Part shown: piece after piece, positions 1 to 10,844 of the stretch
Layout of the letters: the number at the start of each line of letters is the position of its first letter
Position numbering within the stretch: the stretch's first letter is position 1
NCBI RefSeq assembly: GCF_029222965.1
Contig: NZ_JARHUD010000010.1
Location: 49,042-113,041 of the forward strand
Direction of reading: 5' to 3'
Source: Aquibaculum arenosum
Lineage (GTDB): Bacteria > Pseudomonadota > Alphaproteobacteria > Kiloniellales > DSM-21159
Length of the DNA: 64,000 nt
Notes under the pieces: model-generated
Told to the model about the DNA's origin: nothing
The model's input: only the letters and a program-made list of their open reading frames with translations
Databases searched by the model: none
Position numbers and translations under genes: made by a program

Positions 1-248
1 CAATTGAGATACTGCCGGCAAAGCTGGCGCAGCGCCCGGTCGGCCGCTGGAACGACATTGGAGATCGCCACAGCGGTGATGTCGCGGGGCGTCAGATCAA
101 TCAGCTGCATCAGCTGAGTAAGCCAGACGGCATGCTCGTCGACCGTACGCCGTGCATCGCTGGCGCAGCGCCACTGCGCGACAAGCCGCTCACCGTCGTA
201 GATTGCGAACACGCCGTTGGTGTTGCCGTAATCAATGACCAGCAGCAT
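1..248 (-). CDS. coaX: Type III pantothenate kinase, N-terminal part (runs off the left edge)
   Basis: Phosphorylates pantothenate, the first step of coenzyme A synthesis, in the cytoplasm. Only the first 82 residues are in the window. The phosphate-binding motif DYGNTN is visible at residues 6-11, where type III kinases have D-x-G-N-T, followed by the family-like segments GVFAIYDGE and VAISNVVP. The ATG at 248 lies inside the end of birA (17 bp overlap on the same strand), so it is the last visible gene of the nuo-birA-coaX run. This order is common in alphaproteobacteria. The type III enzyme is unrelated to E. coli CoaA. The C-terminal half cannot be judged. Confidence 0.9.
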   Translation of the reverse strand, partial: MLLVIDYGNTNGVFAIYDGERLVAQWRCASDARRTVDEHAVWLTQLMQLIDLTPRDITAVAISNVVPAADRALRQLCRQYLN

Positions 249-1029
249 CGGTCCGCTCCGACAGGAATACCTCGCCGCTGGCGATGCGGCGCCGCTCGCC
301 ACCCTCCAGTTCCAGGATCAGATGGCCTGATTCATCCAGATCCCGGCAGACACCGGTCAGCATCTCGCGCGGCAGGCGCACCTCGATCCGCTCGCCGATG
401 CCAGCAGCGTGGCGCAGCCAGGCCTTGCGCACCGGCGCAAAGCCGTCGTCCAGCCAGCGGCTCACCCAGGAGAGGAAGTGGCGCCCGAAGGCCTCGAGAA
501 GCTCCACCTCCGTCACATCTTTCGGCACGCCCTCGTAGTGCATCGAGGTGGCCGTGTACATGAGTTCGCGTGGGAAGTGGGCGACGTTCACCCCGCAGCC
601 CAGGAGCAGATAATCGAGCCCGCCGTCAGGCGTCGAGCGCAATTCCATCAGAATGCCAGCCACCTTGTTGCCGTGCAGCAGCACGTCGTTGGGCCACTTG
701 AAGGTCGTTTCCACCGGCGGCGAAACCGCCCCAATGGCATCGGACACTGCTACGGCTGCCAGGAAGCCGAGCTGTGCCGCCTCGGCCGGCGGGCAGTCAG
801 GACGCAGCACCAGGGTCAGGTAGAGGTTGCCGCGCGGGCTTTCCCACTGTCGGCCCAGACGCCCGCGCCCACCGCTCTGCTCACGCGCCCAGACCAAGGT
901 GCCGTCCTCGGCGCCCTCCTCCTCGGCAAGGCGTCGGGCCTCATCCATGGTCGATCCAACGCTGTCCAGGGCGACCAGCCGGTAGACCGGCGGCAGCCGC
1001 GGATCCGCGCGATCGACCGGCGTGTTCAT
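232..1029 (-). CDS. birA: Biotin--[acetyl-CoA-carboxylase] ligase, catalytic-only form
   Basis: Activates biotin with ATP and attaches it to the carrier lysine of acetyl-CoA carboxylase and other biotin enzymes. The 265 residues carry the biotinyl-AMP loop [10 protein letters not shown] (residues 53-62), the motif KWPND near residue 110 followed by GNKVAGIL, and a C-terminal SH3-like domain. The N-terminal helix-turn-helix of E. coli BirA is absent, so this is a monofunctional ligase that is not expected to repress transcription. Its ATG overlaps the nuoN stop by 4 bp (ATGA), which implies translational coupling to the complex I operon. The metabolic link to NADH dehydrogenase is unclear, but the arrangement is typical of the group. 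Confidence 0.95.
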   Translation of the reverse strand: MNTPVDRADPRLPPVYRLVALDSVGSTMDEARRLAEEEGAEDGTLVWAREQSGGRGRLGRQWESPRGNLYLTLVLRPDCPPAEAAQLGFLAAVAVSDAIGAVSPPVETTFKWPNDVLLHGNKVAGILMELRSTPDGGLDYLLLGCGVNVAHFPRELMYTATSMHYEGVPKDVTEVELLEAFGRHFLSWVSRWLDDGFAPVRKAWLRHAAGIGERIEVRLPREMLTGVCRDLDESGHLILELEGGERRRIASGEVFLSERTDAAGH

Positions 1030-2480
1030 CGGCCAGCGGAGGTGAGCGCCTCGGCCGCCGTGGCAGCACCGTCCACGATGGGGCCGGGGATCAGGACAAA
1101 GAGGACGATCACGAGCGTGCTGATGGCAAGCACACTGGCAAGTTCGCTGCCCACCGGCTTGTCGAAGGCTTCCACCGGCTCATCGAAATACATCACCTTA
1201 ACGATGCGCAGGTAGTAGTAGGCTGCCACCACGCTGGCCAGCACACCGATCACTGCCAGTTCGAACAGACCTGCCTCGACCGCCGCCATGAAGACATAGA
1301 ACTTGCCGAAGAAACCAGCCAATGGCGGGATACCGGCCATGGAGAACATCAGCGCGGCCATGGCCAGCGCCATCAGCGGGTTGGTCTTGCTCAGCCCCTT
1401 AAGGTCGTCCATCGCTTCCACCGCTCGCCCGTTCACCCGCATGGCAAGGATAACGGCGAAGACACCCACGGTCATGAAGAGGTAGATGGCCATATAGACG
1501 GCCACGCCGCGCACACCCGCCTCGCTGCCCGCCGCCAGGCCGACCAGAGCAAAACCCACGTGACCGATGGAACTGTAGGCCATCAGGCGCTTGATGTTGC
1601 TCTGAACGATGGCCGCAAAGGAGCCCAGCAGCATCGAGGCCAGGGCGATGAAGACCACGATTTGCTGCCACTGCGCCACCAGGTCGCCGAAGGGGCCCAT
1701 CAACACGCGAACCAACAATGCCATGGCCGCCACCTTGGGCGCGGCCGCCAGGAAGGCGGTGACCGGCGTGGGCGCACCCTCGTAGACGTCGGGGGTCCAC
1801 ATGTGGAAGGGCACGGCAGAGATCTTGAAGGCCAAACCCGCAGCGATGAATACGATGCCAACGATCAGTCCAATCGAAGGCGCGTCCTCCTGCGACGCAA
1901 AGACCTGCGCCAGGACATCGAAGCTGGTTGAGCCGGTGAAGCCGTAGACCATGGACATGCCGTAGAGCAGCATGCCGGACGCCAGAGAGCCGAGGACGAA
2001 GTACTTCAGGCCAGCCTCTGAGGAGCGCAGACTGTCACGGCGGAAGGCGGCCACGACATAGAGCGCCAGGGACTGCAGCTCCAGGCCCATGTAGAGGCTG
2101 ATGAGATCATTGGCCGAGATCATCATCAGCATGCCGACGGTGGCCAGCACCAGCAGGACCGGGAACTCGAACTGGTTCATCTGTTCCTGTTCGAGGCCGC
2201 GCAGCGCCATGACGATGGTCAGTGCCGCACCAATCAGCACCAGCACCTTCATGAAGTCGCCAAAGCCGTCGTTCAGGAAGAGACCGTTGAAGGCCACCGT
2301 CCCGCGCCCGTCGCCCAGATAGATCAGCGCGCCGGCAAAGGCCAAGGCAGCCACGGCGAGCAGCCCGATGGAACGGGTGGAGATGTCGCGCATGAAGACG
2401 CCCAGCATCAGCAGGATGATGGCGGTGCCGGCCAGGAAGAGTTCCGGCAGGGCGGCGACGATATCGGCTCCGATGCTCAC
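1026..2480 (-). CDS. nuoN: NADH-quinone oxidoreductase subunit N
   Basis: Antiporter-like membrane subunit of respiratory complex I, one of three homologous proton-translocating subunits (L, M, N). The 484-residue protein is hydrophobic throughout with about 14 membrane segments. It carries the family stretch [16 protein letters not shown] near residue 130, which holds the conserved Glu of the TM5 channel, and [19 protein letters not shown], the broken-helix region with the functional Lys nearby. The length fits the family. It lies 11 bp after nuoM and overlaps birA by 4 bp. It is the last subunit gene of the operon. Confidence 0.97.
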   Translation of the reverse strand: MSIGADIVAALPELFLAGTAIILLMLGVFMRDISTRSIGLLAVAALAFAGALIYLGDGRGTVAFNGLFLNDGFGDFMKVLVLIGAALTIVMALRGLEQEQMNQFEFPVLLVLATVGMLMMISANDLISLYMGLELQSLALYVVAAFRRDSLRSSEAGLKYFVLGSLASGMLLYGMSMVYGFTGSTSFDVLAQVFASQEDAPSIGLIVGIVFIAAGLAFKISAVPFHMWTPDVYEGAPTPVTAFLAAAPKVAAMALLVRVLMGPFGDLVAQWQQIVVFIALASMLLGSFAAIVQSNIKRLMAYSSIGHVGFALVGLAAGSEAGVRGVAVYMAIYLFMTVGVFAVILAMRVNGRAVEAMDDLKGLSKTNPLMALAMAALMFSMAGIPPLAGFFGKFYVFMAAVEAGLFELAVIGVLASVVAAYYYLRIVKVMYFDEPVEAFDKPVGSELASVLAISTLVIVLFVLIPGPIVDGAATAAEALTSAGR

Positions 2481-2491
2481 GGGGCTCCTCC

Positions 2492-4024
2492 TCAGCGCAA
2501 GGGCAGCAGGTGCGCCAGCATATCGGGCGCGCCCGGCTCACCCAGGGCGAGCTGATAGTTGGTTATGAGATTCTCGACGGACGCCGACATCACATCGAGG
2601 ACCGGCATGGGGTAGATCCCGAAGAGAACAGCGAGGATGATCAGCGGCGCGAAGACCACCTTCTCCCGCCAGTTCATGTCCAGCATCCGGCGGACATCCT
2701 CCTTGGAGATGGTCCCGAACACCGTCCGACGATACAGCAGCAGCATGTAGGCGGCGCCCAGCACCATGCCGCTGGCCACCAGCAAACCCAGCCAGGTGGA
2801 GACCTGGAAGGAACCCATGATCACCAGAAACTCGCCGACGAAGCCCGTCGTCCCGGGCAGGCCGACCGAGGCCAGCATGAACACCATGAAGACGAAGGCA
2901 TAACGCGGCATGTTCTGGGCCAAGCCGCCGTAGCGGGCAATCTCGCGGGTATGCAGGCGGTCGTAGACCACGCCGACACAGAGGAAGAGCGCGGCCGAAA
3001 CCAAGCCGTGGCTCAGCATCTGGAAGATCGCGCCCTCCACGCCCTGTTGGGTCGCGGTGAAGATGCCCGCGGTGACATAGCCCATGTGCGCCACGGAAGA
3101 GTAGGCGATCAGCTTCTTCATGTCGCTCTGGGCCAGGGCGACCAGGGAGGTGTAGATGATCGCGATCACCGACAGCGCAAAGACCAGCGGCGTGAAGTAG
3201 GCCGTGGCATCCGGCAGCATCGGCATCGAAAAGCGCAGGAAACCATAGGCCCCCATCTTCAGCAGCACGCCGGCCAGGATGACCGAGCCCGCCGTCGGCG
3301 CTTCCACGTGGGCGTCCGGCAGCCAGGTGTGCACCGGCCACATGGGTACCTTGACGGCGAAGGAGGCGAAGAAGGCCAGCCAGAGCCAAGTCTGCATTGA
3401 CGCCGGCACCTGTACCTCGTTGATCAGCGTCGGGATGTCGGTGGTGCCCGCCGTGAAATAGAGGCTCAGCATGGCGATCAGCATCAGGACCGAGCCGGCC
3501 AGGGTGTAGAGGAAGAACTTGAAGGCCGCATAGACCCGGCGCGGCCCGCCCCACACGCCGATGATCAGGAACATCGGGATCAGGACGCCTTCGAAGAAGA
3601 TGTAAAAGGCGACGAAATCCAGGGCGCAGAACATGCCCACCATCAGCGTCTCGAGGACGAGGAAGGCGATCATGTATTCCTTCACGCGCTTCTGCACCGC
3701 ATCCCAGCTCGCCAGCACGCAGAGCGGCGTCAGCAGTGTGGACAGCAGCACGAAGGGCATGGAGATCCCGTCCACACCCATGTGATAGGCGATGCCCAGC
3801 GAGGGGAACCATTCCGCACGCTCGACGAACTGGAACTCCGCCGTGCCACGCTCGAAGCCGAACCAGATGAAGAGCGACAGCAGGAAGGTGATCAACGAGG
3901 TCCAGAGCGCAACATAGCGGGCATTGCGCGCGACTACGGCCTCATCGCCGCGCGCCGCCAGGATGAAGGCGGCGCCGACCAGCGGCAGAAAGGTCACGAG
4001 GGAAAGTAGCGGCCAGGTACTCAT
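2492..4024 (-). CDS. nuoM: NADH-quinone oxidoreductase subunit M
   Basis: Second antiporter-like proton-pumping subunit of complex I in the cytoplasmic membrane. The 510 residues include the conserved Glu segment [19 protein letters not shown] (TM5), the discontinuous-helix signature [16 protein letters not shown], and [12 protein letters not shown], which provides a conserved lysine. The length is normal. The ATG at 4024 lies 16 bp after nuoL. Nothing unusual is seen. Confidence 0.97.
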   Translation of the reverse strand: MSTWPLLSLVTFLPLVGAAFILAARGDEAVVARNARYVALWTSLITFLLSLFIWFGFERGTAEFQFVERAEWFPSLGIAYHMGVDGISMPFVLLSTLLTPLCVLASWDAVQKRVKEYMIAFLVLETLMVGMFCALDFVAFYIFFEGVLIPMFLIIGVWGGPRRVYAAFKFFLYTLAGSVLMLIAMLSLYFTAGTTDIPTLINEVQVPASMQTWLWLAFFASFAVKVPMWPVHTWLPDAHVEAPTAGSVILAGVLLKMGAYGFLRFSMPMLPDATAYFTPLVFALSVIAIIYTSLVALAQSDMKKLIAYSSVAHMGYVTAGIFTATQQGVEGAIFQMLSHGLVSAALFLCVGVVYDRLHTREIARYGGLAQNMPRYAFVFMVFMLASVGLPGTTGFVGEFLVIMGSFQVSTWLGLLVASGMVLGAAYMLLLYRRTVFGTISKEDVRRMLDMNWREKVVFAPLIILAVLFGIYPMPVLDVMSASVENLITNYQLALGEPGAPDMLAHLLPLR

Positions 4025-4040
4025 TCTATCGGGTCCCCCG

Positions 4041-5981
4041 TCACCCCATCGTCCGGAACATGTACCAGGTGATCAGCAGGACGACGCCGATCATCATGGC
4101 AAAGGCATAGTGGTAGAGATAGCCGCTCTGCAGCTTGCCCGCGCGTGCCGCGAGATTGCGCGTCACCGAGGCCACGCCATCCGGCCCAAGCCCGTCAATC
4201 AGCGCACCGTCGCCGCTCTTCCACAGGCTGCGGCCAAGGTGGAAGGCGGGCCGCACGAAGATGCGATCGTAGAGTTCGTCGAAGTACCACTTGTTGAAAG
4301 AAAAGAGGTACAGCGGCCGCAGACGCTCAGCGAGCAGCCCCGGCAGCGAGGGCGCCATGATGTAGAACAGCCAGGCCAGGGCGATGCCGATGACAGTCAC
4401 GACCATGGGCGCAGCCTTCACCCAGAAGGGAACGTGGTGTGCCTCCTCGATGATGTCGTGCAGCACCAGCAGCGAGTTGCCCCAGAAGGCCTCGCGGGCG
4501 TCACCCACGAAGTAGGGGTAGAAGACCGCGCCGGCGAGCACGGCGCCGATGGCCAGGACATAGAGCGGCCAGACCATCACCCGCGGCGACTCATGGGCAT
4601 GCTCGTAAGCGTGCTGATCCGCGGGGCGGCCGTGGAAGGTCATGAACAGCAGGCGGAAGGAGTAGAAGGCAGTCAGCAGCGCCGCAACGATGCCGATCCA
4701 GAAGGCAAAGCCTCCGGCTGCGGACTCTGCAGCATAGGCCGCCTCGATCACGATGTCCTTGGAATAGAAGCCGGCGAACCCGGTCACACCCGGAATGCCG
4801 AAGCCCACCAGCGCCAGGCTGCCGATCCACATCAAGGCATAGGTCACGGGGATCTTGTTATAGAGCCCGCCCATCTTGCGCATGTCCTGCTCGTGGTGCA
4901 TCGCGTGGATCACCGAGCCGGCCCCCAGGAAGAGCAGCGCCTTGAAGAAAGCGTGCGTCATGAGGTGGAACATGGCCGCCGAGTAGGCCGAGACCCCGAT
5001 GGCGAAGAACATGTAGCCGAGCTGCGAGCAGGTGGAGTAGGCGATCACCCGCTTGATGTCGGTCTGGGTCAGGCCGACCGTGGCGGCAAAGAGCGCCGTG
5101 GCCGCGCCCACGTAGGTCACCACCTCGAGCGCCACCGGCGCATACTCGAACATCGGCGACAGACGGCAGAGCATGAAGACGCCGGCCGTCACCATGGTGG
5201 CAGCGTGAATCAGGGCCGACACCGGGGTCGGGCCCTCCATGGCGTCCGGCAGCCAGGTGTGCAGGCCGAGCTGGGCCGACTTGCCCATGGCGCCGACGAA
5301 GAGCAGCAGGCAGATGGCGGTCAGCGCGTGTGCCTCGATGCCGAAGATGGAAACGCTCGCATCGGCTTGGCCTTCCACCAGGCCGAAGACCACGTCGAAC
5401 TGCACCGCACCGAACAGCAGGAAGGCACCGGCGATGCCGAGCGCGAAACCGACGTCACCCACGCGGTTCACCAGAAAGGCCTTGATGGCCGCCGCATTGG
5501 CGCTTGGCTTTTCGTACCAGAAGCCGATCAGCAGGTAGGAGGCGAGGCCCACACCCTCCCAGCCGAAGAACATCTGCACAAAGTTGTCCGCCGACACCAG
5601 CATCAGCATGAAGAAGGTGAAGAGCGACAGGTAGGCCATGAAGCGCGGGATCGACTTGTCTTCCGACATGTAGCCGATCGAATAGATATGCACGATGGCC
5701 GAGACGATCGTGACAACGCAGAACATGATCGCCGTCAGCGTGTCCACCCGAAGCGCCCAGGACAGCTCGAAGGCGCCGCTGTCGATCCAGGTGAAGAGCT
5801 CCGTGGTGCGTGCGTTGCCACCCAGCGCCACATCGAAGAAGACGATGATGGAGAAGAGCGCAGCCAGCACCAGGCCGCCCGAGGTTACAAGCTGTGCCCC
5901 GCGGTCGCCCAGGCTGCGTCCGAAGAAACCGGCAAGGATCGCGCCGACCAGCGGCAGAAATACGATGGCTACGTCCAACAC
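4041..5981 (-). CDS. nuoL: NADH-quinone oxidoreductase subunit L
   Basis: Distal antiporter-like subunit of complex I, carrying the long lateral amphipathic helix that runs along the membrane arm. The 646-residue protein shows [17 protein letters not shown] (conserved Glu), [20 protein letters not shown] (discontinuous helix) and a C-terminal extension beyond the 14 core helices, as expected for NuoL. It is separated from nuoK by 4 bp. It sits in the standard order K-L-M-N. Confidence 0.97.
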   Translation of the reverse strand: MLDVAIVFLPLVGAILAGFFGRSLGDRGAQLVTSGGLVLAALFSIIVFFDVALGGNARTTELFTWIDSGAFELSWALRVDTLTAIMFCVVTIVSAIVHIYSIGYMSEDKSIPRFMAYLSLFTFFMLMLVSADNFVQMFFGWEGVGLASYLLIGFWYEKPSANAAAIKAFLVNRVGDVGFALGIAGAFLLFGAVQFDVVFGLVEGQADASVSIFGIEAHALTAICLLLFVGAMGKSAQLGLHTWLPDAMEGPTPVSALIHAATMVTAGVFMLCRLSPMFEYAPVALEVVTYVGAATALFAATVGLTQTDIKRVIAYSTCSQLGYMFFAIGVSAYSAAMFHLMTHAFFKALLFLGAGSVIHAMHHEQDMRKMGGLYNKIPVTYALMWIGSLALVGFGIPGVTGFAGFYSKDIVIEAAYAAESAAGGFAFWIGIVAALLTAFYSFRLLFMTFHGRPADQHAYEHAHESPRVMVWPLYVLAIGAVLAGAVFYPYFVGDAREAFWGNSLLVLHDIIEEAHHVPFWVKAAPMVVTVIGIALAWLFYIMAPSLPGLLAERLRPLYLFSFNKWYFDELYDRIFVRPAFHLGRSLWKSGDGALIDGLGPDGVASVTRNLAARAGKLQSGYLYHYAFAMMIGVVLLITWYMFRTMG

Positions 5982-5985
5982 CGCC

Positions 5986-6300
5986 TCAGCCCTTCATCAT
6001 GTTGATGTCTTCGACGGCGATGGAGCCGCGGTTGCGGAAATAGACCACCAGGATCGCCAGGCCGATGGCCGCTTCCGCGGCCGCCACGGTCAGGACGAAG
6101 AGGGTAAAGACCTGGCCAACGAGATCATTCAGGTGGGTCGAGAAGGCCACCAGATTGATGTTGACCGAAAGCAGCATGAGCTCGATCGACATCAAGATTA
6201 CGATGACATTCTTGCGGTTCAGGAAGATGCCCAGGATCCCCAGGGTAAAGAGGATCGCGGCCACCGTCAGGTAGTGCCCCAGTCCGATCTCGAACATCAC
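5986..6300 (-). CDS. nuoK: NADH-quinone oxidoreductase subunit K
   Basis: Small MrpC-like membrane subunit of complex I. The 104 residues form three membrane segments. Conserved acidic residues sit in the second and third helices ([18 protein letters not shown] and [17 protein letters not shown]), which line the central hydrophilic axis of the membrane arm. The start overlaps the nuoJ stop by 4 bp (ATGA). Length and position are canonical. Confidence 0.97.
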   Translation of the reverse strand: MMFEIGLGHYLTVAAILFTLGILGIFLNRKNVIVILMSIELMLLSVNINLVAFSTHLNDLVGQVFTLFVLTVAAAEAAIGLAILVVYFRNRGSIAVEDINMMKG

Positions 6301-6911
6301 ACGCCGCCCCCGCTCGGCACGTCCTTGAGTTCCACACCCTCGGCCCGCTGGCGCGCCACCTGCTTGGAGATCGACTGGCGGCGCACGCCCTCGCGCTGAC
6401 GCAGCGTGAGCACGATGGCACCGATCATGGCGATGAGCAGGATGAGGCCGGCAGCCTGGAAGAGGTAAATGTAGTGATCATAGATCACGCGGCCGAGCGC
6501 CTCGGTGTTCGTGACCTGGGAGGGGTCGGGTATGGGCATGCCACTGCCCTCCACCGTCCCAGGTGCGAGCACCCAGGCACCCAGCACCATCACCAGTTCG
6601 ACGAGGAGAATGAGGCCGACCAGTGCCCCAATGGGCAGGTACTGCAGGAAGCCCTGTCGGAGCTGCGCCACATTCACGTCGAGCATCATCACGACAAAGA
6701 GGAACAGCACCGCCACCGCACCGACGTAGACCACCACCAGGATCATCGCCAGGAACTCGGCCCCCATCAGCAGGAAGAGCCCGGCGGCATTGAAAAAGGC
6801 GAGGATGAGGAACAGCACGGAGTGGACCGGGTTGCGGGCCGAGATCACCATCACGGCCGAGGCAACCACCACTGCGGCGAAGAGATAGAAGACGAGAGCC
6901 TGGATTACCAT
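6297..6911 (-). CDS. nuoJ: NADH-quinone oxidoreductase subunit J
   Basis: ND6-type membrane subunit of complex I with five predicted helices in 204 residues. The conserved third helix, which contains the pi-bulge involved in coupling, is visible as [20 protein letters not shown] charged cytoplasmic tail follows the last helix ([20 protein letters not shown]). It overlaps nuoK by 4 bp. A 94-bp gap separates it from nuoI. Confidence 0.96.
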   Translation of the reverse strand: MVIQALVFYLFAAVVVASAVMVISARNPVHSVLFLILAFFNAAGLFLLMGAEFLAMILVVVYVGAVAVLFLFVVMMLDVNVAQLRQGFLQYLPIGALVGLILLVELVMVLGAWVLAPGTVEGSGMPIPDPSQVTNTEALGRVIYDHYIYLFQAAGLILLIAMIGAIVLTLRQREGVRRQSISKQVARQRAEGVELKDVPSGGGV

Positions 6912-7005
6912 CGCAGTGCTCCCCTTCCGATGACCGACGGCGTAAACCCGTTCATCCCCTCACTCTCTTCTCTTCCCTGGCCCCCGGCAGGTACGGCAGC
7001 CGCCG

Positions 7006-7494
7006 TCACCGATAGGGCGCGTCTTTGGCAATGTTCAGGGCGATCTCGTACTCCCAGCGGTCCCCGTTATCGAGGAGCTTCTCCTTGTTGTAGAAGAGCT
7101 CCGCCCGGGTCTCCGCCGCGAACTCGAAGTTCGGTCCCTGGACGATGGCATCAACCGGGCAGGACTCCTGGCAGTAGCCGCAGTAGATGCACTTGGTCAT
7201 GTCGATGTCGTAGCGCGTGGTGCGGCGGCTGCCGTCAGCACGCGGCTCGGCCTCGATGGTGATCGCCTGCGCCGGGCAGATCGCTTCGCAGAGCTTGCAA
7301 GCGATGCAGCGCTCTTCCCCGCTGGGGTAGCGGCGCAGCACGTGCTCGCCGCGAAAGCGCGGGCTGAGCGCCCCCTTCTCATGGGGATAGTTCAAAGTCA
7401 CCTTCGGCCGGAAGAAGTAGCGCAACGTCAGCCACATGCCCGACAGGAGCTCCGTCAGGAAAAGGCTGCGTACAGTGCGATCGACGAACGCCAT
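7006..7494 (-). CDS. nuoI: NADH-quinone oxidoreductase subunit I (2x[4Fe-4S])
   Basis: Ferredoxin-like TYKY subunit of the hydrophilic arm of complex I, which carries clusters N6a and N6b to the N2/quinone region. The 162 residues contain two perfect 4Fe-4S motifs, C63-x2-C-x2-C-x3-C73 ([12 protein letters not shown]) and C102-x2-C-x2-C-x3-C112 ([12 protein letters not shown]). The N terminus ([20 protein letters not shown]) is the amphipathic membrane-docking helix of alphaproteobacterial and mitochondrial forms. It is flanked by gaps of 94 bp (nuoJ) and 180 bp (nuoH), the loosest spacing in the operon. Confidence 0.97.
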   Translation of the reverse strand: MAFVDRTVRSLFLTELLSGMWLTLRYFFRPKVTLNYPHEKGALSPRFRGEHVLRRYPSGEERCIACKLCEAICPAQAITIEAEPRADGSRRTTRYDIDMTKCIYCGYCQESCPVDAIVQGPNFEFAAETRAELFYNKEKLLDNGDRWEYEIALNIAKDAPYR

Positions 7495-7674
7495 GGTGTC
7501 GTCCTAACTCCTAAGCAATCCGTGGGCCAGCGGTCCGCAGACCCTGTCCCGGGGACCAAGGGGCAGCCTGCCCCGCCGCGGCGCGGGCGCTACCATAGTC
7601 TTGCAACAGGCCCTGGCAAGTCCCTGCCTCGTCCTGTGTCGCGCGCTGGCGCACACTTCGGCTCAGACTCTGGT

Positions 7675-8685
7675 TCACTGGGGCAACCAATCGAAGGTCA
7701 CCAGAACGCCGGCGGTCAGCACGACCCACACGAGGGTAAAGGGCAGGAAGACCTTCCAGCCCAGCCGCATGAGCTGGTCGTAGCGATAGCGCGGAAAGGT
7801 CGCCCGCACCCAAAGGAAGCAGAAGAGCACCAGGGCAACCTTCAGGGCGAACCAGACGATTCCCGGCAGCCAGTTGAAAGGCACGATGTCGAGCGGCGGC
7901 AGCCAACCACCCAGGAAGAGGATGGTGGTGATCGCGCTCATCAGGATCATATTGGCGTATTCGCCAAGGAAGAAGAGCGCAAAACTCATCGCCGAGTACT
8001 CGACGAAGTAGCCCGCCACCAGTTCCGATTCGCCTTCCGGCAGGTCAAAGGGTGCGCGATTGGTTTCCGCCAGCACCGAAACGAAGAAGATCACGAACAT
8101 CGGCAGCAGCGGGATCGCGAACCAGACGGTCTGCTGCGCCAGCACGATGTCAGTCAAGCGCAGCGAGCCGACGCAGAGCAGCACGGTGATGATGACGAAG
8201 CCCATGGAGACCTCGTAGCTCACCATCTGCGCCGCCGAGCGCAGCGCCCCCAGGAAGGGATACTTCGAGTTCGAGGCCCAGCCGGCCATGATCACGCCGT
8301 AGACACCCAGCGAGGAGATAGCGAAGAGGAAGAGGATGCCAACGTTGATGTCAGCGATCACCCAGCCTTCAGCCACCGGGATCACGGCCCAGGCCACCAT
8401 GGCCAGGGCGAAGGTCAGGATCGGGGCCGCCAGGAACACGATGCGGTTGGCACCGGCCGGCAGAATCGTTTCCTTGAACAGCAGCTTCAGTCCGTCGGCA
8501 AAGGGCTGCAACAGGCCGAAGGGGCCCACGACGTTGGGGCCCTTGCGCAGCTGAATGGCCGCGATGACCTTGCGTTCGGCATAGGTCAGGTAGGCGACGG
8601 CCACCAGCAGCGGCACGACAATCGCCATGATCTGCGCAACGATGATCGCAAAAGGCCAGGCATAGCCGCTCCAGAAGTCAGTCAC
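7675..8685 (-). CDS. nuoH: NADH-quinone oxidoreductase subunit H
   Basis: Membrane subunit that forms most of the quinone chamber and the E-channel. The 336 residues give eight helices. They include [21 protein letters not shown] near the N terminus and the conserved acidic stretch [20 protein letters not shown] of the third loop. The length is typical. A 180-bp gap after the gene (before nuoI) holds short GC hairpins, for example ggggca/tgcccc at 7560-7574, with no clear function. Confidence 0.97.
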   Translation of the reverse strand: MTDFWSGYAWPFAIIVAQIMAIVVPLLVAVAYLTYAERKVIAAIQLRKGPNVVGPFGLLQPFADGLKLLFKETILPAGANRIVFLAAPILTFALAMVAWAVIPVAEGWVIADINVGILFLFAISSLGVYGVIMAGWASNSKYPFLGALRSAAQMVSYEVSMGFVIITVLLCVGSLRLTDIVLAQQTVWFAIPLLPMFVIFFVSVLAETNRAPFDLPEGESELVAGYFVEYSAMSFALFFLGEYANMILMSAITTILFLGGWLPPLDIVPFNWLPGIVWFALKVALVLFCFLWVRATFPRYRYDQLMRLGWKVFLPFTLVWVVLTAGVLVTFDWLPQ

Positions 8686-8732
8686 GACGCCCCTCCCCCG
8701 CGGCTGTGGCCCACGTGCTTCGCTTCATCCCT

Positions 8733-10817
8733 TCACCCCTCCGTCCCGGTCGCCGCGCGCTTGGGCAGCACGAAGATCTCCGTGCACTTTGCCATGGTCG
8801 GCGAAGCCCGGCTGATCGGGTCGGTCATGTAGAAGTTGTCGATCGGCAGTGCAAAAGGCGCCCCTGACACCTCGCCCTTTGCCCCGAAAGCCTCCCAGGC
8901 CGCCGGCTGCACCTCGTCGAGGCGGCCGAACAAGGGATTGGCTTCGATCAGCTTCTGCCGCAATTCACCGAGGTTGTCGTAGGGCAGAGGCTGGCCCACC
9001 ACCTCAGAGAGCGCGCGCAGAATCGTCCAATCCTCGCGCGCCTCACCCGGCGGGAAGGTGGCCAGGCGGCCGAGCTGCACGCGGCCTTCCAGATTGACGT
9101 AGGTGCCGTTCTTCTCGGTGTAGGCCGCACCGGGCAGGATGACATCGGCGCGATGTGCGCCGGCGTCGCCGTGATGGCCCTGATAGACCACGAAGGCGCG
9201 CCCTAGGCGGCTCATGTCGATTTCATCGGCGCCGAGCAGCCAGACCAGGTCGATCTCGCCCTGCTCCGCCCCAGACAGGATGCCCTCGAGATCGCGGCCT
9301 TCCGGCCCCGGCAGGAAACCGAGGTCCAGACCGCCGACACGGCTGGCAGCGCGGCTCAGCACGTTGAAGCCGTTCCACTCTTCCGGCGCCTGCGGGCCGG
9401 CCATGCCGAAGCTCTCGGCCACCTCCCGCGCCAAGGACAGGATTGCCGCGCCGTCCGGCCGCGCCACCGCACCGCTGCCGAGAATCAGCATCGGCCGCTC
9501 GGCCTTGCGCAGCACCTCGGCGAAATCGCCCTCGCCGCGACCCAGAGCCTGCAGCGCGTCCAGACCGTCGCCCAGCGAGACCGTCTCATAAGTCAGATCC
9601 ACCTGCGGGCCGATCACGCCGACCGGCAGGCCGTTCTGCAGGAAGCGCTTGCGGATGCGTGCGTTCACCAAAGCGGCTTCCCAACGCGGATTGGTGCCGA
9701 TCAGCAGAACCGCATCCGCCTGCTCGATGCCGGCGATGGTCGTGTTGAAGAGATAGCCGCTGCGTGCCCGACTGTCGCTGCCAACCTTGGACCCGTCCTG
9801 GCGACACTCCAGGTTCTCGGAGCCGAGGCCGGTCATGAAGTCCTTGAGGGCTAGCATGGACTCGGCGTCGCAGAGGTCGCCGGCAATCGCCGCCATGCGC
9901 TCGCCCGAGAGCCCGCGCAGGCGCTCGGCCACCGCCGTCAGCGCTTCCTCCCAGGACACGGGGCGCAGCTTACCGTCGATGCGCAGATAAGGGCGGTCGA
10001 GGCGCTGACGCGACAGGCCGTCACGCGCATGGCGCGTCTTGTCGCTGATCCACTCCTCGTTCACGTCCTCGTGGATGCGCGGCAGCACACGCATGACCTC
10101 ACGCCCGCGACTGTCGACGCGGATGTTCGATCCCACCGCGTCCATCACATCGACCGACAGCGTCTTGCGCAGTTCCCAGGGGCGGGCCGTGAAGGCGTAG
10201 GGCGCACTGGTCAGCGCCCCCACTGGGCAGATGTCCACCAGATTGCCGGACAGCTCAGAGTCGATGGCGCGTTCCAGCGTGGTGATCTCCGCGTCCTCGC
10301 CGCGGTTGACCATGCCGATGTCCTCGACCCCAGCGATCTCGGTCGCGAAACGTACACAACGCGTACACTGGATGCAGCGGGTCATGATCGTCTTGATCAG
10401 GGGACCCATGTACTTCTCACTGACCGCGCGCTTGTTCTCCTCATAGCGGCTGCGGTCGTAGCCATAGGCCATGGCCTGGTCCTGCAGATCGCACTCGCCG
10501 CCCTGGTCGCAGATCGGACAGTCCAGCGGGTGGTTGATCAGCAGGAACTCCATCACGCCGTTGCGGGCTTTTTCCACCGTCGGCGTGTCGGTGCGGATCA
10601 CCATGCCGTCACCCACTGGCATGGCGCAGGAGGCGATCGGCTTGGGGGCGCGCTCCATCTCCACCAGGCACATACGGCAGTTGCCGGCGATGGAGAGGCG
10701 TTCGTGATAGCAGAAGCGGGGAATCTCCGCGCCGGCCATCTCGCAGGCCTGCAGCACGGTGATGCCGGCGGGCACCTCGATCTCGCGACCGTCGATCGTG
10801 ACCTTGGGCATGTTCAA
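8733..10817 (-). CDS. nuoG: NADH-quinone oxidoreductase subunit G
   Basis: Largest peripheral subunit of complex I, carrying clusters N1b, N4 and N5. In 694 residues it has the N-terminal [2Fe-2S] ligands C36, C47, C50 and C64. The His-ligated N5 cluster motif HPLDCPICDQGGEC supplies H96, C100, C103 and C109. A [4Fe-4S] set follows with C148, C151, C154 and C197. A molybdopterin-oxidoreductase-like domain without a cofactor fills the rest. There is no extra N7 motif as in E. coli, and the length matches the alphaproteobacterial/mitochondrial (75 kDa) type. It lies 27 bp after nuoF. Confidence 0.97.
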   Translation of the reverse strand: MNMPKVTIDGREIEVPAGITVLQACEMAGAEIPRFCYHERLSIAGNCRMCLVEMERAPKPIASCAMPVGDGMVIRTDTPTVEKARNGVMEFLLINHPLDCPICDQGGECDLQDQAMAYGYDRSRYEENKRAVSEKYMGPLIKTIMTRCIQCTRCVRFATEIAGVEDIGMVNRGEDAEITTLERAIDSELSGNLVDICPVGALTSAPYAFTARPWELRKTLSVDVMDAVGSNIRVDSRGREVMRVLPRIHEDVNEEWISDKTRHARDGLSRQRLDRPYLRIDGKLRPVSWEEALTAVAERLRGLSGERMAAIAGDLCDAESMLALKDFMTGLGSENLECRQDGSKVGSDSRARSGYLFNTTIAGIEQADAVLLIGTNPRWEAALVNARIRKRFLQNGLPVGVIGPQVDLTYETVSLGDGLDALQALGRGEGDFAEVLRKAERPMLILGSGAVARPDGAAILSLAREVAESFGMAGPQAPEEWNGFNVLSRAASRVGGLDLGFLPGPEGRDLEGILSGAEQGEIDLVWLLGADEIDMSRLGRAFVVYQGHHGDAGAHRADVILPGAAYTEKNGTYVNLEGRVQLGRLATFPPGEAREDWTILRALSEVVGQPLPYDNLGELRQKLIEANPLFGRLDEVQPAAWEAFGAKGEVSGAPFALPIDNFYMTDPISRASPTMAKCTEIFVLPKRAATGTEG

Positions 10818-10844
10818 CCTTCTCCTGGCGCCGCTTGCAGCGGC

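Noticed and set aside
3924..6005. A 693-residue open frame on the plus strand across nuoL
   Set aside because: It is antisense to a clear complex I gene and shows the His/Arg/Gly-rich composition of a GC-rich shadow frame, with no recognisable domain.
7495..7674. Short GC hairpins between nuoI and nuoH
   Set aside because: Stems of 5-6 bp are expected by chance at this base composition, and there is no sign of a gene or site.
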